A DNA stretch of 64,000 bases from an uncultured Pleomorphomonas sp. (GCA_937868725.1 CALMMQ010000002.1:1-64000), one strand, 5' to 3'; positions 16,744 through 26,265 are shown, numbered from the stretch's first letter. Notes: generated by a model from the sequence alone, not told the origin. A program made the numbers and translations.

Positions 16744-16921
16744 CCCTCTGTCACGAAACCTGAGAGATTTCCCCGGTTGCCCGGGTTACTCCTTCGGTGA
16801 GCGCCAGCCTGTGGCCGGAGCTGCTTTCCAGAGCGTCGTTCGTTGCTCGCGGTCCTTGAGCCTGAGAGTTTCCGGGGCGGTTGCTCCTTCGGCGTCGGTG
16901 GCGGACCACCGATCTCTCCCG
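16744..16921 (-). promoter_or_regulatory. Tandem glycine riboswitch controlling gcvT-gcvH-gcvPA-gcvPB
   Basis: Two consecutive aptamers read on the minus strand. Aptamer 1 (about 16850-16921) has GGGAGAG at its 5' end, GCCGAAGGAGCAA (16881-16893) and GGAAACTCTCAGG (16861-16873). Aptamer 2 (about 16744-16845) has ACCGAAGGAGTAA (16786-16798) and GGAAATCTCTCAGG (16759-16772), closing with GACAGAG. These are the conserved core elements of glycine aptamers, and the short linker between them is usual for the cooperative tandem form. The riboswitch ends about 55 bases before gcvT. It most likely turns the operon on when glycine is high. Confidence 0.95.
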
Positions 16922-16930
16922 CACAACGTT

Positions 16931-16956
16931 GTTCCGAGCGGCAAGCCGTTCGGAAC
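16931..16956 (-). promoter_or_regulatory. Hairpin directly 5' of the glycine riboswitch
   Basis: Arms GTTCCGA (16931-16937) and TCGGAAC (16950-16956) extend inward through a G-T pair and CGGC/GCCG-type pairing, giving a stem of about 10 bp ten bases upstream of aptamer 1. It may be the 3' end of the upstream gene transcript, or a 5'-end stem of the riboswitch mRNA. There is no T-run. The rest of 16957-17052 holds no gene that I can see and probably carries the gcv promoter. Confidence 0.35.
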
Positions 16957-17052
16957 CCGGATACAGCCACGACCTGCCGTATCCATTTTCATGCATGCCT
17001 GAAAGCGCGGCAAATTACAACAGCCAGCCTTGCCGCGCCGACGTTTTCCCAC

Positions 17053-17658
17053 TCAGGAGCGTTTGCCCTTCTTGGGGTCGGGCTTGGATTCGTCGAAACC
17101 GACATAGATGACGAAGCTGCCGGTGGCCTTGGCCGAGGGAATGCCGATGCCGTCGACGATCTCCGTCCACTCGGCGGCGGCGCTGCCGGGAATGATGGTG
17201 GCATCGGTCTGATAGAGCTGGGAGAACAGCACTTCATCGCCGTTGCGCACGGCCACGACGCGAATGGGCAGCTTCGTGGTGCCGGTGGCGCCAATCGGCC
17301 CGGTCATGATGCGGCCCCAGATGCCGACCTTGATGGTGGTGAGGCCGGTGGACGGATCGGTATGGCATTCGCGGGCGAACTTGCGAATCGACGCCTGGAA
17401 GCGCACGGCGCCAAGGTCGCCATCCCGGCCCTTCTCAAAGACGCGCAGCAGCTGCGTGCCGTCGCGCACCTCGACCTGCGGACAGACGGTGACCGGAGCG
17501 AACTGCTCCAGGCTCTTCTGCTCGGCCGCCGGATCGGGACCGCCGGCAATCAGCTGGCGCGGCGACAGGTTACCCATGGCGCCCGACGAACAGCCGGCAC
17601 CCACGAAAGCGGCGGCGAGAGCCAGCGCCTCAATCACATGCTTCATCGACGAATTCAT
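17053..17658 (-). CDS. Putative envelope lipoprotein of unknown function
   Basis: Protein of 201 residues starting MNSSMKHVIEALALAAAFVG with a hydrophobic core ending in GAGCSSG. This resembles a lipoprotein signal, although the residue at -3 from the Cys is Gly rather than Leu. The mature domain holds VCPQVEVRDGTQLLRVFEKG, VRFQASIRKFARECH, LTTIKVGIWGRIMTGPIGA and IPIRVVAVRNGD-like strands, suggesting a beta-rich periplasmic protein; similar proteins occur across Hyphomicrobiales without known role. ATG 17658 has GGAGG ten bases upstream; an internal ATG at 17646 is the alternative. It diverges from ispH with a short shared promoter region. Confidence 0.72.
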   Translation of the reverse strand: MNSSMKHVIEALALAAAFVGAGCSSGAMGNLSPRQLIAGGPDPAAEQKSLEQFAPVTVCPQVEVRDGTQLLRVFEKGRDGDLGAVRFQASIRKFARECHTDPSTGLTTIKVGIWGRIMTGPIGATGTTKLPIRVVAVRNGDEVLFSQLYQTDATIIPGSAAAEWTEIVDGIGIPSAKATGSFVIYVGFDESKPDPKKGKRS

Positions 17659-17786
17659 CAGAGCGTCACCTCCGTTGGCGGCTTCCATAGCACGCGCCAA
17701 GGCACTTGGCGACTCGCTTCGGCGGCGGCGGGACGCCTTTCCCTTGACACGATCAGGCCGAACACTTCTATTCCGCTGCAAATCAC

Positions 17787-18764
17787 GTGGAAGGACCCTC
17801 GCCCTTGTCTCGCCCCAGGCTCAAGATCCTGCTGTGCGCGCCGCGCGGCTTCTGTGCCGGCGTCGACCGCGCCATCCAGATCGTCGACCTGGCGCTCGCC
17901 CGCTTCGGCGCACCGGTCTACGTGCGGCACGAGATCGTCCACAACAAGTACGTCGTCGACGAACTGCGCGCCAAGGGGGCGGTGTTCGTCGAGGAACTCG
18001 ACGAGATTCCGCCCACCGACCAGCCGGTGGTGTTCTCCGCTCACGGCGTCGCCCGGTCGGTGCCCGAGGCGGCGGCGGCTCGCAACCTGTTCCAGCTCGA
18101 CGCCACCTGCCCGCTGGTGACCAAGGTACATCGCGAGGCGGAGATCCATCACCGCAAGGGTCGCCACGTCATCCTGATCGGCCACGAGGGCCATCCGGAA
18201 GTGATCGGCACCATGGGGCAGCTGCCCGAAGGAGCGGTGACGCTGATCGAGACCATCGATGACGTCGGCCGGCTCGATTTTCCAGCGGGCACCGCCCTCT
18301 CCTACACGACGCAGACGACGCTGTCGGTCGATGATACCCGTGCCATCGTCGAAGCCCTCAGCGCCCGCTTTCCCGATATCGCCGCGCCGCACAAGGGCGA
18401 CATCTGCTACGCCACCACCAACCGTCAGGCGGCGGTGCGGGCGGTGGCGCCGCTGGTCGACGCGCTGCTGGTGGTCGGGGCGCCCAATTCGTCCAACTCG
18501 CAGCGGCTGCGCGAAGTGGCGGCGCGCGAGGGCTGCGCCCGCGCCGTGCTGATCCAGCGCGCCACCGACATCGATTGGAGTGCGCTCGAGGGCATCGCCA
18601 CGCTCGGCATCACCGCTGGCGCGTCGGCACCGGAAATCCTGGTCGAAGAGGTGATCGACGCCTTCGCCGCCCGCTACGAGGTCAGCGTCGAAACGGTGCG
18701 TACCGCCGACGAGACGATTGCCTTCACCCTGCCGCGACAGCTGCGCGATCCCTCCGAAGCCTGA
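17787..18764 (+). CDS. ispH: 4-hydroxy-3-methylbut-2-enyl diphosphate reductase
   Basis: Last enzyme of the MEP isoprenoid pathway, an Fe-S protein making IPP and DMAPP. Cluster-ligand cysteines are visible in [26 protein letters not shown] and [11 protein letters not shown]. Substrate-binding stretches are [58 protein letters not shown] and [13 protein letters not shown]. The frame opens at GTG 17787, but a TTG at 17805 preceded by AAGGA at nine bases is at least as good a start and gives [20 protein letters not shown]. It begins an apparent operon with thrB, rnhA and a lipid kinase. Confidence 0.96.
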   Translation: MEGPSPLSRPRLKILLCAPRGFCAGVDRAIQIVDLALARFGAPVYVRHEIVHNKYVVDELRAKGAVFVEELDEIPPTDQPVVFSAHGVARSVPEAAAARNLFQLDATCPLVTKVHREAEIHHRKGRHVILIGHEGHPEVIGTMGQLPEGAVTLIETIDDVGRLDFPAGTALSYTTQTTLSVDDTRAIVEALSARFPDIAAPHKGDICYATTNRQAAVRAVAPLVDALLVVGAPNSSNSQRLREVAAREGCARAVLIQRATDIDWSALEGIATLGITAGASAPEILVEEVIDAFAARYEVSVETVRTADETIAFTLPRQLRDPSEA

Positions 18765-18788
18765 CCTTCCAGCAAAAGAAGACCTGCC

Positions 18789-19769
18789 ATGGCCGTCTAC
18801 ACCGACGTTTCCGACGAAGATCTCAACGGCTTCCTGGAGGGCTACGACATCGGCTCGCTGGTGTCGTGCAAGGGCATTGCCGAGGGCGTGGAGAACTCCA
18901 ATTTTCTGCTCCGCACCGAAGGCGGCACCTTCATTCTGACGCTGTACGAGAAGCGCGTGAACCCAGCCGATCTGCCGTTCTTCCTCGGGCTGATGCAGCA
19001 TCTGGCGGCGCGCGGCATCATCTGCCCGCAGCCGGTCAGCAATCGGGCCGGCGAGGCGCTCGGCAAACTGGCCGGCCGGCCGGCCACCATCGTCACCTTC
19101 CTCGAGGGCATGTGGGTGAAGCGCCCGGCCGTCAGCCATTGCGGCCAGGTGGGTGAAGCGCTGGCCGCCCTGCACAAGGCCGGCGAAGGCTTTGCCATCA
19201 CTCGTCCCAACGCCCTCAGCCTCACGGGCTGGCCGCCGCTGTTCGCTGCCAGCCGCGACCGGGCCGACGAAGTGCTGCCGGGCCTGGCCGAGGACATCGC
19301 CGTCGAACTCGACGTGCTGGCGGCGATCTGGCCGCGCGACCTGCCGAGCGGCGTCATCCACGCCGACCTGTTCCCGGACAACGTGTTCTTCCTCAAGAAC
19401 CAGCTTTCGGGCCTCATCGACTTCTATTTCGCCTGCAACGACTTCCTGGTCTACGACCTCGCCGTCTGCCTCAACGCCTGGTGCTTCGAGCCCGATGGCT
19501 CCTACAACATCACCAAGGGCCGGGCGATGCTGCTGGGCTATGCCCGCAACCGGCCACTGTCGGACGCCGAGATCGCCGCCCTGCCGGTGCTGGCCCGCGG
19601 CGCGGCGCTGCGTTTTCTGCTCACCCGCCTCTACGACTGGCTGATGACGCCAGCCGGCGCGCTGGTGCGCAAGAAGGACCCGCTGGAATATCACCGCAAG
19701 ATGCGCTTCCATCGCGCCTCGCCGGACATTTCCGCCTATGGCGTTTCGGCCGGGGAACTCAAGGCATGA
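18789..19769 (+). CDS. thrB: Homoserine kinase, aminoglycoside-phosphotransferase fold (ThrB2 type)
   Basis: Phosphorylates homoserine for threonine synthesis; threonine synthase (thrC) is at 43-44 kb in this window. Its 326 residues match the alphaproteobacterial/pseudomonad ThrB, which has the choline kinase/APH fold, not the GHMP fold of E. coli. Seen are [40 protein letters not shown] (Lys-equivalent region), the catalytic loop [14 protein letters not shown] at about residue 195 and the metal-binding [10 protein letters not shown]. The stop overlaps the rnhA ATG by four bases. ispH-thrB-rnhA is a commonly conserved alphaproteobacterial order. Confidence 0.95.
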   Translation: MAVYTDVSDEDLNGFLEGYDIGSLVSCKGIAEGVENSNFLLRTEGGTFILTLYEKRVNPADLPFFLGLMQHLAARGIICPQPVSNRAGEALGKLAGRPATIVTFLEGMWVKRPAVSHCGQVGEALAALHKAGEGFAITRPNALSLTGWPPLFAASRDRADEVLPGLAEDIAVELDVLAAIWPRDLPSGVIHADLFPDNVFFLKNQLSGLIDFYFACNDFLVYDLAVCLNAWCFEPDGSYNITKGRAMLLGYARNRPLSDAEIAALPVLARGAALRFLLTRLYDWLMTPAGALVRKKDPLEYHRKMRFHRASPDISAYGVSAGELKA

Positions 19770-20239
19770 GCGAGACCAAGCGCGTCACCGTCTTCACCGA
19801 TGGTGCCTGTTCGGGCAATCCCGGTCCCGGCGGCTGGGGGGCCGTGCTTGTCTATGGCGACAAGGAAAAGGAACTCTGCGGCGGCGAGGCTCACACCACC
19901 AACAACCGCATGGAACTGACCGCCGCCTGCGTGGCGCTGGAAACGCTGACGCGAGCCTGCGCCGTCGACCTCTACACCGACAGCCAGTACGTCAAGGGCG
20001 GCATTACCGGCTGGATTTTCGGCTGGAAGCGTAACGGCTGGAAGACCGCCGACAAGAAGGAGGTCAAGAACGCCGACCTCTGGCAGCGGCTCGAAGCGGC
20101 GCGCGGTCGTCACGAAGTCGAATGGCATTGGGTCAAGGGCCACGCCGGCCATGACATGAACGAGCGGGCCGATGCGCTCGCCCGGCGCGGCATGGCGCCG
20201 TTCAAGCCGGGTTACGAGCCGCCCGATGCCGTCGCCTGA
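19766..20239 (+). CDS. rnhA: Ribonuclease HI
   Basis: Degrades the RNA strand of RNA-DNA hybrids. It has 157 residues, the standard size for RNase HI. The four catalytic acidic residues are visible: Asp in [19 protein letters not shown], Glu in [11 protein letters not shown], Asp in [13 protein letters not shown] and Asp in [12 protein letters not shown]. The basic handle region ([20 protein letters not shown]) is present. ATG 19766 is coupled to the thrB stop. The end overlaps the lipid kinase gene by 14 bases. Confidence 0.97.
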   Translation: MSETKRVTVFTDGACSGNPGPGGWGAVLVYGDKEKELCGGEAHTTNNRMELTAACVALETLTRACAVDLYTDSQYVKGGITGWIFGWKRNGWKTADKKEVKNADLWQRLEAARGRHEVEWHWVKGHAGHDMNERADALARRGMAPFKPGYEPPDAVA

Positions 20240-21107
20240 GCCGGCTGCCATCCTCATCGTCGCCAATCCGGTGGCCGGCGGCTTCAGCCAACGACGGCTG
20301 AACCGGCTCGCCACCGCCCTCGCCGGCCATGGTCTTGGCTGCGACATCCGCCTGACCGATCACGCCGGCCATCTCACCGCCATCGCGGCCAACCTGCCGC
20401 CGACCGTGCGCACACTGGTGGTGGGCGGCGGCGACGGCTCGATCAACGAAGCGCTGGTCGGACTGATGGGCCGGGCGGCCACCGACCTGCCGGCGCTGGC
20501 CATCCTGCCGTTCGGCACCGCCAACGTGCTGGCCCACGAGATCGGCGCGCCGTTCTCGCCCGAGCGTCTCGCTGACCGCATCGCCGCCGGGACGCGGCAG
20601 GCGCTGCATCTCGGCGCCATCGGCGAGCGGCCGTTCGCGCTGATGGTGTCGGCGGGCTTCGACGCCGACGTGGTGCACGCCGTCGATGGCGTCAGCAAGC
20701 GGCGCTGGGGCAAGCTCGCCTACGTGCTGGCGGCGCTGCGGCTGGCGGCCCGCCAGGGTGGCCGCGACGTCGTCGTCGAGGCCGACGGCGACACCATCGT
20801 CTGCCGCCTCGCCGTGGTCACCACCGCCCGCCACTACGGCGGTCCCTACGTCCTCAGTCGGGCAACACGGGCGACCGAACCGGGCCTGCGCCTGGTGACG
20901 CTCGCCGACGACCGGCCGCTGACGCTCCTCAAGGCGGCGATTGCCCTCGGGCTCGGCCGTCTCGACCGGCTCGCCGCGGCAACCGACCGGCCGGTGGGCG
21001 TGGCCCGTCTTGGCGGCGCCGGCGTCCAGATGCAGATCGACGGCGACAGAATGGCAACGGCCGACGCGGTGATCCGCGCCGGCCGTGTCATCGACGTCAT
21101 CGGCTGA
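20226..21107 (+). CDS. Diacylglycerol kinase-family lipid kinase (YegS/DagK-like)
   Basis: Protein of 293 residues with the DAGK catalytic domain at about 5-130: [20 protein letters not shown], the nucleotide-binding [18 protein letters not shown] and [14 protein letters not shown]. The C-terminal beta sandwich follows ([34 protein letters not shown]). Proteins of this group phosphorylate diacylglycerol, sphingoid or other lipids at the inner membrane. It is the fourth gene of the ispH operon and overlaps rnhA by 14 bases. Start ATG 20226 gives the family N-terminus. The exact lipid substrate is unknown. Confidence 0.9.
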   Translation: MPSPEPAAILIVANPVAGGFSQRRLNRLATALAGHGLGCDIRLTDHAGHLTAIAANLPPTVRTLVVGGGDGSINEALVGLMGRAATDLPALAILPFGTANVLAHEIGAPFSPERLADRIAAGTRQALHLGAIGERPFALMVSAGFDADVVHAVDGVSKRRWGKLAYVLAALRLAARQGGRDVVVEADGDTIVCRLAVVTTARHYGGPYVLSRATRATEPGLRLVTLADDRPLTLLKAAIALGLGRLDRLAAATDRPVGVARLGGAGVQMQIDGDRMATADAVIRAGRVIDVIG

Positions 21108-21126
21108 CGGGCAGCCGCGACACCCT

Positions 21127-21609
21127 TCAGAGCTTCTCGACGATGCTGCCGGCGGCCGAGCAGGCGGCGACGCCAGCGTTCTCTTCGACTTCCAGCACCT
21201 TGACGACACCGTCTTCGACGATGGCGGCGTAGCGGTTCGAGCGGACGCCGAGGCCGGCGCCCGTCAGGTCGAGCTCAAGGCCGATGGCCTTGGCGAACAC
21301 GGCCGAACCGTCGGCAAGGAACAGGATCTTGTCGCCGGCGCCGGAAGCGGCCTTCCAGGCGTCCATGACGAACACATCGTTGACGGCGGTGAAGGCGATG
21401 GTGTCGACGCCCTTCTTCTTGATCTCGTCGGCCTTGGCAATGAAGCCGGGCAGATGGTTCTTGGTGCAGGTGGGCGTGAAGGCACCCGGCACGGCCACCA
21501 GGATGACCTTCTTGCCGGCAAACACGTCGGCGGTGGTCATCGGCTTGGGGCCTTCGGCCGTGGCAGCGGTGAAGGTGACTTCCGGCAGGCGATCTCCAAC
21601 CTTGATCAT
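21127..21609 (-). CDS. Peroxiredoxin, Prx5/AhpE-like atypical 2-Cys
   Basis: Thiol peroxidase of 160 residues reducing H2O2 and organic hydroperoxides. The peroxidatic Cys is in VPGAFTPTCTKNHLPGF at about residue 49, with the conserved Pro-x-x-x-Thr-x-x-Cys. A possible resolving Cys is in the C-terminal VAACSAAGSI. Other markers are MIKVGDRLPEVTF, TIAFTAVNDVFVMDAWK, FLADGSAVFAKAIGLELDL and GVRSNRYAAIVEDGVVK. ATG 21609 has AAGGA six bases upstream. It is convergent with the lipid kinase gene (19-base gap) and follows the DsbD-N-like gene in the same direction. Confidence 0.96.
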   Translation of the reverse strand: MIKVGDRLPEVTFTAATAEGPKPMTTADVFAGKKVILVAVPGAFTPTCTKNHLPGFIAKADEIKKKGVDTIAFTAVNDVFVMDAWKAASGAGDKILFLADGSAVFAKAIGLELDLTGAGLGVRSNRYAAIVEDGVVKVLEVEENAGVAACSAAGSIVEKL

Positions 21610-21681
21610 GACTTGTCCTTTCTTGGTTATAATGATTCCAGACACAACCTATCGCGCCGTCCCTGGCAGCGGCAAGCCCGT

Positions 21682-22506
21682 TCAGTCAAGGTGCAACGGA
21701 ATGTCATAGGCGTCCTTGCGGCCAATCCAGGTCAGCGTCAGCGGCAGGCCGGCCAGACTGGTGGCGCCGCGCGGCGCCTCGACGGCAACGTCGAACAGCG
21801 TCCGGTCGCCATCGTGGCCGCGCGCCATCGGCGGGCCAGCGTACCAGGGCGAGGCGATGGTGGCGAAGAGATCGACGAGATCGCCGCCGTCGCGCGCGGC
21901 AATGGTCAGCGTGCCCGTTCGCTTGGTGGCGTCGAAAGCGACGGCGCGCACGGCCAGCCGGTCGCCGGCGACTTCGAGGCGCGGCACCTTGGCTTGGAAG
22001 GCGGCGATCTCGCCGGCCGCCACAGCGTCGGGCCGGACGCGGGGATCGAGCCGCGCCGTCAGGCTGGCGCTGGCCGGCAGGCAGATTTCGGCGCAGAGGC
22101 CGTAGCTCAGTTCGACGCGGAGATTGACGGGATCGTCGGGGTCGCGCGGCTTGATGCGCAGCGGCAGCACCACGCGGCCCTCGTAGATCATCGACGTCGA
22201 CACGCCGTCGGAATAGCGGCGGGGCGCGGGATAGCCGACGGCGACGGCAGCAACGTTGGCGCTCGCGGCCGTATCGATCACCGGAGGAATGCCGGCGTCG
22301 CCGGGATTGGACCAGTAGGTGTGCCAACCGGCCGGCAAATCGATGGCGATGCCGGCAACGTAGCCGTCGGCGCCGGGCGGGCCGCCGGCCAGCAGCAGCG
22401 CCGTTCGGGCCTCCGGCATGGTCATCGAAGCGGCGAGAGCCGGCGCCGCCGGCCCGATCAGCAACAGCGAGGCAACCAAAGCGCGGCAGGCAGCAACAAC
22501 GGGCAT
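21682..22506 (-). CDS. DsbD N-terminal-domain-like periplasmic protein
   Basis: Exported protein of 274 residues with a signal peptide (MPVVAACRALVASLLLIGPA, then APALAA) and a body resembling the DsbD alpha domain: GIAIDLPAGWHTYWSNPGDA, the loop VELSYGLCAEICLPASASL with two Cys four residues apart, and a C-terminal beta-sandwich. Stand-alone proteins of this type occur in many alphaproteobacteria and may take part in periplasmic thiol transfer or copper handling; the function is not settled. The start at 22506 is chosen for the signal peptide; another ATG exists at 22542. It lies beside a peroxiredoxin gene, consistent with redox work. Confidence 0.85.
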   Translation of the reverse strand: MPVVAACRALVASLLLIGPAAPALAASMTMPEARTALLLAGGPPGADGYVAGIAIDLPAGWHTYWSNPGDAGIPPVIDTAASANVAAVAVGYPAPRRYSDGVSTSMIYEGRVVLPLRIKPRDPDDPVNLRVELSYGLCAEICLPASASLTARLDPRVRPDAVAAGEIAAFQAKVPRLEVAGDRLAVRAVAFDATKRTGTLTIAARDGGDLVDLFATIASPWYAGPPMARGHDGDRTLFDVAVEAPRGATSLAGLPLTLTWIGRKDAYDIPLHLD

Positions 22507-22677
22507 GGAAGGGTCTCGAACCTCGACAGGCGATAACGGCACGACAATAGCCTTGAATCTCGCCGGCGCCAGTTCATATTGACTTCAGCACGGCTGGCTC
22601 CTTCTCAACTTTGCGTGCGCGTTCACCGCCTGCCCGATCGGCGGGCCTTGCCGACACGACGTTCAAGCGGATCGATC

Positions 22678-23268
22678 ATGGCCAAGAGCACCGGATTTCT
22701 CGACGGCAAGTTCCTCATTGCCATGCCCTCCATCGAGGACGGCGTGTTTGCGCGCACGGTGATCTACCTGTGCGCCCACTCCGAAGACGGGGCCATGGGG
22801 CTCATCGTCAACAAGCCGATGGCGCAACCCTCGTTCGCCGACCTCCTGGTGCAGCTCGAGATCATCCCCGATGATCAGCGCATCCGCCTGCCGCAGCCGG
22901 CCCGCGACATGAAGGTGCATCGTGGCGGACCAGTGGACGCGGCGCGCGGCTTCGTGCTGCACTCGGCCGATTTTCACCTCGACAATGCCACACTGCCGAT
23001 CTCGGAAGAGCTGTCGCTGACGGCGACGCTCGACGTGCTGAAGGCCATCGCCGAGGGGCGCGGGCCGGACCAGTCGCTGCTGACGCTCGGCTATGCCGGT
23101 TGGGCGCCGGGCCAGCTCGAAAGCGAGATCCAGCACAACGGCTGGCTGACGGCCGAGCCCGATCCAGCCATCATCTTCGAGATCGACGACGCCAAGCGTT
23201 ACACGCGGGCGCTGGCTGGGCTCGGGGTCGATCTCGCCGCTCTGTCGCCTGTAGCCGGTCGGGCCTGA
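22678..23268 (+). CDS. YqgE/AlgH family protein (UPF0301)
   Basis: Protein of 196 residues of the widespread UPF0301 family. It starts MAKSTGFLDGKFLIAMPSIE and contains RTVIYLCAHSEDGAMGLIVN, VHRGGPVDAARGFVLHS, LLTLGYAGWAPGQLESEI and NGWLTAEPDPAIIFE, which are the conserved blocks. AlgH influences alginate regulation in Pseudomonas, but the molecular role in general is unknown. ATG 22678 begins the conserved block; upstream translation is unrelated. The stop is directly adjacent to the stop of convergent purD. Confidence 0.95.
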   Translation: MAKSTGFLDGKFLIAMPSIEDGVFARTVIYLCAHSEDGAMGLIVNKPMAQPSFADLLVQLEIIPDDQRIRLPQPARDMKVHRGGPVDAARGFVLHSADFHLDNATLPISEELSLTATLDVLKAIAEGRGPDQSLLTLGYAGWAPGQLESEIQHNGWLTAEPDPAIIFEIDDAKRYTRALAGLGVDLAALSPVAGRA

Positions 23269-24555
23269 TCAGCGCCCGGCCCGCTCGCGCGCCACCGCCC
23301 GCCAGCCGATGTCACGGCGGCAAAAACCCTCCGGCCAACGCACCTGGTCGACGGCGGCGTAGGCGGCCTGCTGGGCAGAGGCGACGCTATCGCCCGCGGC
23401 GGTGATGGCCAGGACGCGGCCGCCGTTGGCGAGAATGGCCCCGCCCTCTCCGGCCTTGGTGCCGGCATGGAACACCGAAATGCCGGGCCGGGCCGCCACT
23501 TCGTCGAGCCCCTCGATGCGACTGCCCTTGGCGTAATCGCCCGGATAGCCCTTGCTGGCCATGACGACGGTGAGCGCGGTGGCCGGCGAGAACTCGGCGA
23601 CACGGCCGGCGAGGCGCCCCTCGACGGCGGCGACCATCAGCTCCAGCAGGTCGGATTTAAGGCGCGGCAGCACCACCTCGGTCTCCGGATCGCCAAAGCG
23701 GGCGTTGTACTCGATGAGCTTGGGGCCGTCGGCCTCGATCATCAGGCCGGCGAACAGCACACCGACGAACGGCGTACCGCGCGCCTTGAGGCAGGCGACG
23801 GTTGGCTCGACGATCTCGGCCATGATGCGGGCGGCCATGGCGTCGTCGACGATGGCGGCGGGGGAGTAGGCGCCCATGCCGCCAGTGTTGGGACCGGTGT
23901 CGCCGTCGCCGACGCGCTTGTGGTCCTGGGCGGCGGCAAGCGGCACGACGTGGGTGCCGTCGGAGATGGCAAAGAAGCTCGCCTCCTCGCCGACCAGCAG
24001 GTCCTCGATCACCACCTCGGCGCCGGCAGCGCCGAAGGCGCCGGCAAAGCAGGCATCGACCGCTTCGAGTGCTTCCTCGATGGTGGCAGCCACCACCACG
24101 CCCTTGCCGGCGGCGAGCCCGTCGGCCTTGACGACGATCGGCGCGCCGCGGGCCGTGACGTAGGCGCGGGCCGGCGCGGCGGCGGTGAAGCGGCCATAGG
24201 CGGCGGTCGGGATGTTCGCCTCGGTGCAGAGTTCCTTGGTGAAGGCCTTGGAGCCTTCGAGGCGGGCCGGCTCCCGGCGCGGACCGAAAGCCGGAATGCC
24301 GGCGGCGGCGAGGTCGTCGACGATGCCGGCGACCAGCGGCGCTTCCGGACCGATGACGACGAAGTCGACCGCCGACTGCCGGCACCAGGCGATGACGGCG
24401 GCGTGGTCGGCCGGGTCGAGGGCGACGATATCGGCGATGGCGGCGATGCCAGCGTTGCCGGGCGCCACGGAGAGCCTGGTCAGGCGCGGTGAGCGCCGGA
24501 GCGCGGCGGCAATGGCGTGCTCGCGGCCGCCAGATCCGATCAGAAGTACATGCAT
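23269..24555 (-). CDS. purD: Phosphoribosylamine-glycine ligase (GAR synthetase)
   Basis: Second step of de novo purine synthesis, ATP-grasp ligation of glycine to phosphoribosylamine. The 428 residues match the monofunctional bacterial enzyme: [19 protein letters not shown] at the N-terminus, [17 protein letters not shown], the ATP-grasp region [56 protein letters not shown] and [20 protein letters not shown]. It ends exactly next to the yqgE stop. Upstream is the divergent ubiA. It is a purine enzyme but not part of a larger pur cluster here. Confidence 0.97.
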   Translation of the reverse strand: MHVLLIGSGGREHAIAAALRRSPRLTRLSVAPGNAGIAAIADIVALDPADHAAVIAWCRQSAVDFVVIGPEAPLVAGIVDDLAAAGIPAFGPRREPARLEGSKAFTKELCTEANIPTAAYGRFTAAAPARAYVTARGAPIVVKADGLAAGKGVVVAATIEEALEAVDACFAGAFGAAGAEVVIEDLLVGEEASFFAISDGTHVVPLAAAQDHKRVGDGDTGPNTGGMGAYSPAAIVDDAMAARIMAEIVEPTVACLKARGTPFVGVLFAGLMIEADGPKLIEYNARFGDPETEVVLPRLKSDLLELMVAAVEGRLAGRVAEFSPATALTVVMASKGYPGDYAKGSRIEGLDEVAARPGISVFHAGTKAGEGGAILANGGRVLAITAAGDSVASAQQAAYAAVDQVRWPEGFCRRDIGWRAVARERAGR

Positions 24556-24695
24556 GCCCGTGCCTCACCCCTCGCGAAATCCGTTGCCGCGCCCTTAACA
24601 TGGCCGACCGCCCGGGAAAAGCGCCAAAGCGGCCCAAGCGCGCTTGTGGCGCCACACCTCTCGCGCATCGGCGGTCGCGGCGCTACACTTGCGTC

Positions 24696-25643
24696 ATGCC
24701 GAGCCCAGAATCAGACCCATTTGCCATCCCCGACGCCCCCCGCGACAACGTCGTCGCCCGCTACGTGCCGGTGCGCTGGCGCCCTTACGCCGAGATTGCC
24801 CGCTTCGACCGCCCGATCGGCTGGTGGCTGCTGCTGCTGCCGTGCTGGTGGTCGCTGACGCTGGCCAGCCACGTTGCCGACATCGAGTGGCCGTCACCGT
24901 GGTATGCGCTGCTATTCTTCGTCGGCGCCGTGGTCATGCGTGGGGCCGGCTGCGCCTACAACGACATCGTCGACCGCGATATCGACGCCTCGGTGGCCCG
25001 CACGCGCGCCCGGCCGATTCCGTCCGGCCGACTGACGACGCGCCGCGCCGTCCTGTTCATGGGGCTCCTGCTGCTGGTCGGCCTCGTGGTGCTCGTCCAG
25101 TTCAACCGGTTCTCGATCGGGCTCGGCTTCGCTTCCCTGGTACCGGTGCTGATCTATCCGTTCCTCAAGCGCTTCACCGGCTTCCCGCAGGTGGGGCTGG
25201 GGCTGTCGTTCTCGTGGGGGGCGCTGATGGGCTGGGCCGTCGTGCTGGGCCGGCTCGACTGGCCGGCGCTGGCCCTCTACGCCGCCACCATCGCCTGGAC
25301 GGTCGGCTACGACACCATCTACGCCCATCAGGATCGCGAGGACGACGAGCTGATCGGCCTCGGCTCGACGGCGCGGGTGTTCGCCAACTCGACGCCAGTC
25401 ATGCTGACGGTGTGCTTCGGGGCGACGGTGCTACTGATCGGGGCGAGCTTCGTCGGGGCGGGAGCCGGACCGCTGGCCTTTACCGGTCTCGTCGGCTTCG
25501 CCGTCCATCTCGGCGCTCAGGTGTGGCGCTTCGACCGCGACGACGGCGAGCGCTGTCTCGCCCAGTTCCGCTCCAACCGCGACGCCGGCCTGATTCTGCT
25601 GGCCGGTCTGCTGGCCGACGGGCTCATCGGTTCGCTGGCCTGA
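24696..25643 (+). CDS. ubiA: 4-hydroxybenzoate octaprenyltransferase
   Basis: Integral membrane prenyltransferase attaching the polyprenyl tail to 4-hydroxybenzoate in ubiquinone synthesis. It has 315 residues and about nine transmembrane helices. The two Asp-rich prenyl-diphosphate/Mg motifs are CAYNDIVDRDIDASVARTRA (about residues 87-106) and GYDTIYAHQDREDDELIG (about 208-226). PIGWWLLLLPCWWS and RPIPSGRLTTRRA are also characteristic. The ATG at 24696 was chosen because the family N-terminus (RWRPYAEIARFDRPIGWWLL) follows about 26 residues later. Divergent from purD; its 3' end faces DUF6101 across a hairpin. Confidence 0.96.
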   Translation: MPSPESDPFAIPDAPRDNVVARYVPVRWRPYAEIARFDRPIGWWLLLLPCWWSLTLASHVADIEWPSPWYALLFFVGAVVMRGAGCAYNDIVDRDIDASVARTRARPIPSGRLTTRRAVLFMGLLLLVGLVVLVQFNRFSIGLGFASLVPVLIYPFLKRFTGFPQVGLGLSFSWGALMGWAVVLGRLDWPALALYAATIAWTVGYDTIYAHQDREDDELIGLGSTARVFANSTPVMLTVCFGATVLLIGASFVGAGAGPLAFTGLVGFAVHLGAQVWRFDRDDGERCLAQFRSNRDAGLILLAGLLADGLIGSLA

Positions 25644-25644
25644 A

Positions 25645-25690
25645 AACGCCACGGCGCGCTGCCGGCGGTCGGGCCGGACAACGCGCCGTG
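25645..25690 (-). terminator. Intrinsic terminator-like hairpin after DUF6101
   Basis: Perfect 9-bp arms CACGGCGCG (25650-25658) and CGCGCCGTG (25682-25690). Read on the minus strand, the hairpin is followed by GCGTTTTC, giving a short U-run. It lies between the convergent ubiA and DUF6101 stops. The loop is long (23 bases) and may fold further. Confidence 0.5.
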
Positions 25691-25707
25691 ACAATCGGGG
25701 CTTCGCT

Positions 25708-26265
25708 TCACTCGTAGGAAATGATCTCGCGGGCGCCGCGATAGACCGGCATGGTGCCGCTGAGGCCCGGCTGACGGCGGGCGAGGAAACGCGGCCGACG
25801 GCTGGCCACTTCGCCATGCCCCCGGCGCGGCACCGGATCGCCGACCGGCACGCCGGCGCTGATGCCAACCTTCTCGGCAACGCCGTTGCGCTCGACCAGC
25901 AGCATCGGCAACCCCAGCCGGCGCGACCAGCTCTGCCAGTCCTCGGCGGCCGTTTCCATGTGCCGCGTCACGGTGAGCGGAATGGTCAGCTCCGGATCGC
26001 TGTGCCGCAGTTCGACACGGGCGAGCAGACCATCCTCGCCATCGGCCTCGATGCACACCGCCACGCCTTCGAAGACGCTGAACGGCAGGCTCAGGGTCAG
26101 CGGCAGACCGGACAGCTGGCGTTTGACGATGACGCCGGCGTCGTCCATGTAGACGCTCGCCGCTTCCGTCGACCGATCGCCGAGCCGGGCCTGCCAACGC
26201 ATCGGCAGGCTGGAGGCTTCGAGACGAAGCTGCCGGTCCGGATGCTTGAGTGGTGCTCCTGTCAT
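25708..26265 (-). CDS. DUF6101-like protein
   Basis: Protein of 185 residues resembling a family found essentially in Hyphomicrobiales, with no known function. Landmarks are RQLRLEASSLPMRWQARLGD, DAGVIVKRQLSGLPLTLSLP, the repeated Phe-Glu-Gly-Val-Ala-Val stretch, ELTIPLTVTRHMETAAEDWQ and a C-terminal PVYRGAREIISYE in which the last residues look conserved. No signal peptide or membrane helix is seen. The ATG at 26265 has GAGG about ten bases upstream; the frame also opens at a TTG 15 bases earlier. The long upstream region is rich in palindromes and suggests tight regulation. Confidence 0.75.
   Translation of the reverse strand: MTGAPLKHPDRQLRLEASSLPMRWQARLGDRSTEAASVYMDDAGVIVKRQLSGLPLTLSLPFSVFEGVAVCIEADGEDGLLARVELRHSDPELTIPLTVTRHMETAAEDWQSWSRRLGLPMLLVERNGVAEKVGISAGVPVGDPVPRRGHGEVASRRPRFLARRQPGLSGTMPVYRGAREIISYE

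Noticed and set aside
17658-19712. 684-codon minus-strand frame across ispH and thrB
   Set aside because: Spans two real plus-strand genes with strong family motifs; composition is shadow-like.
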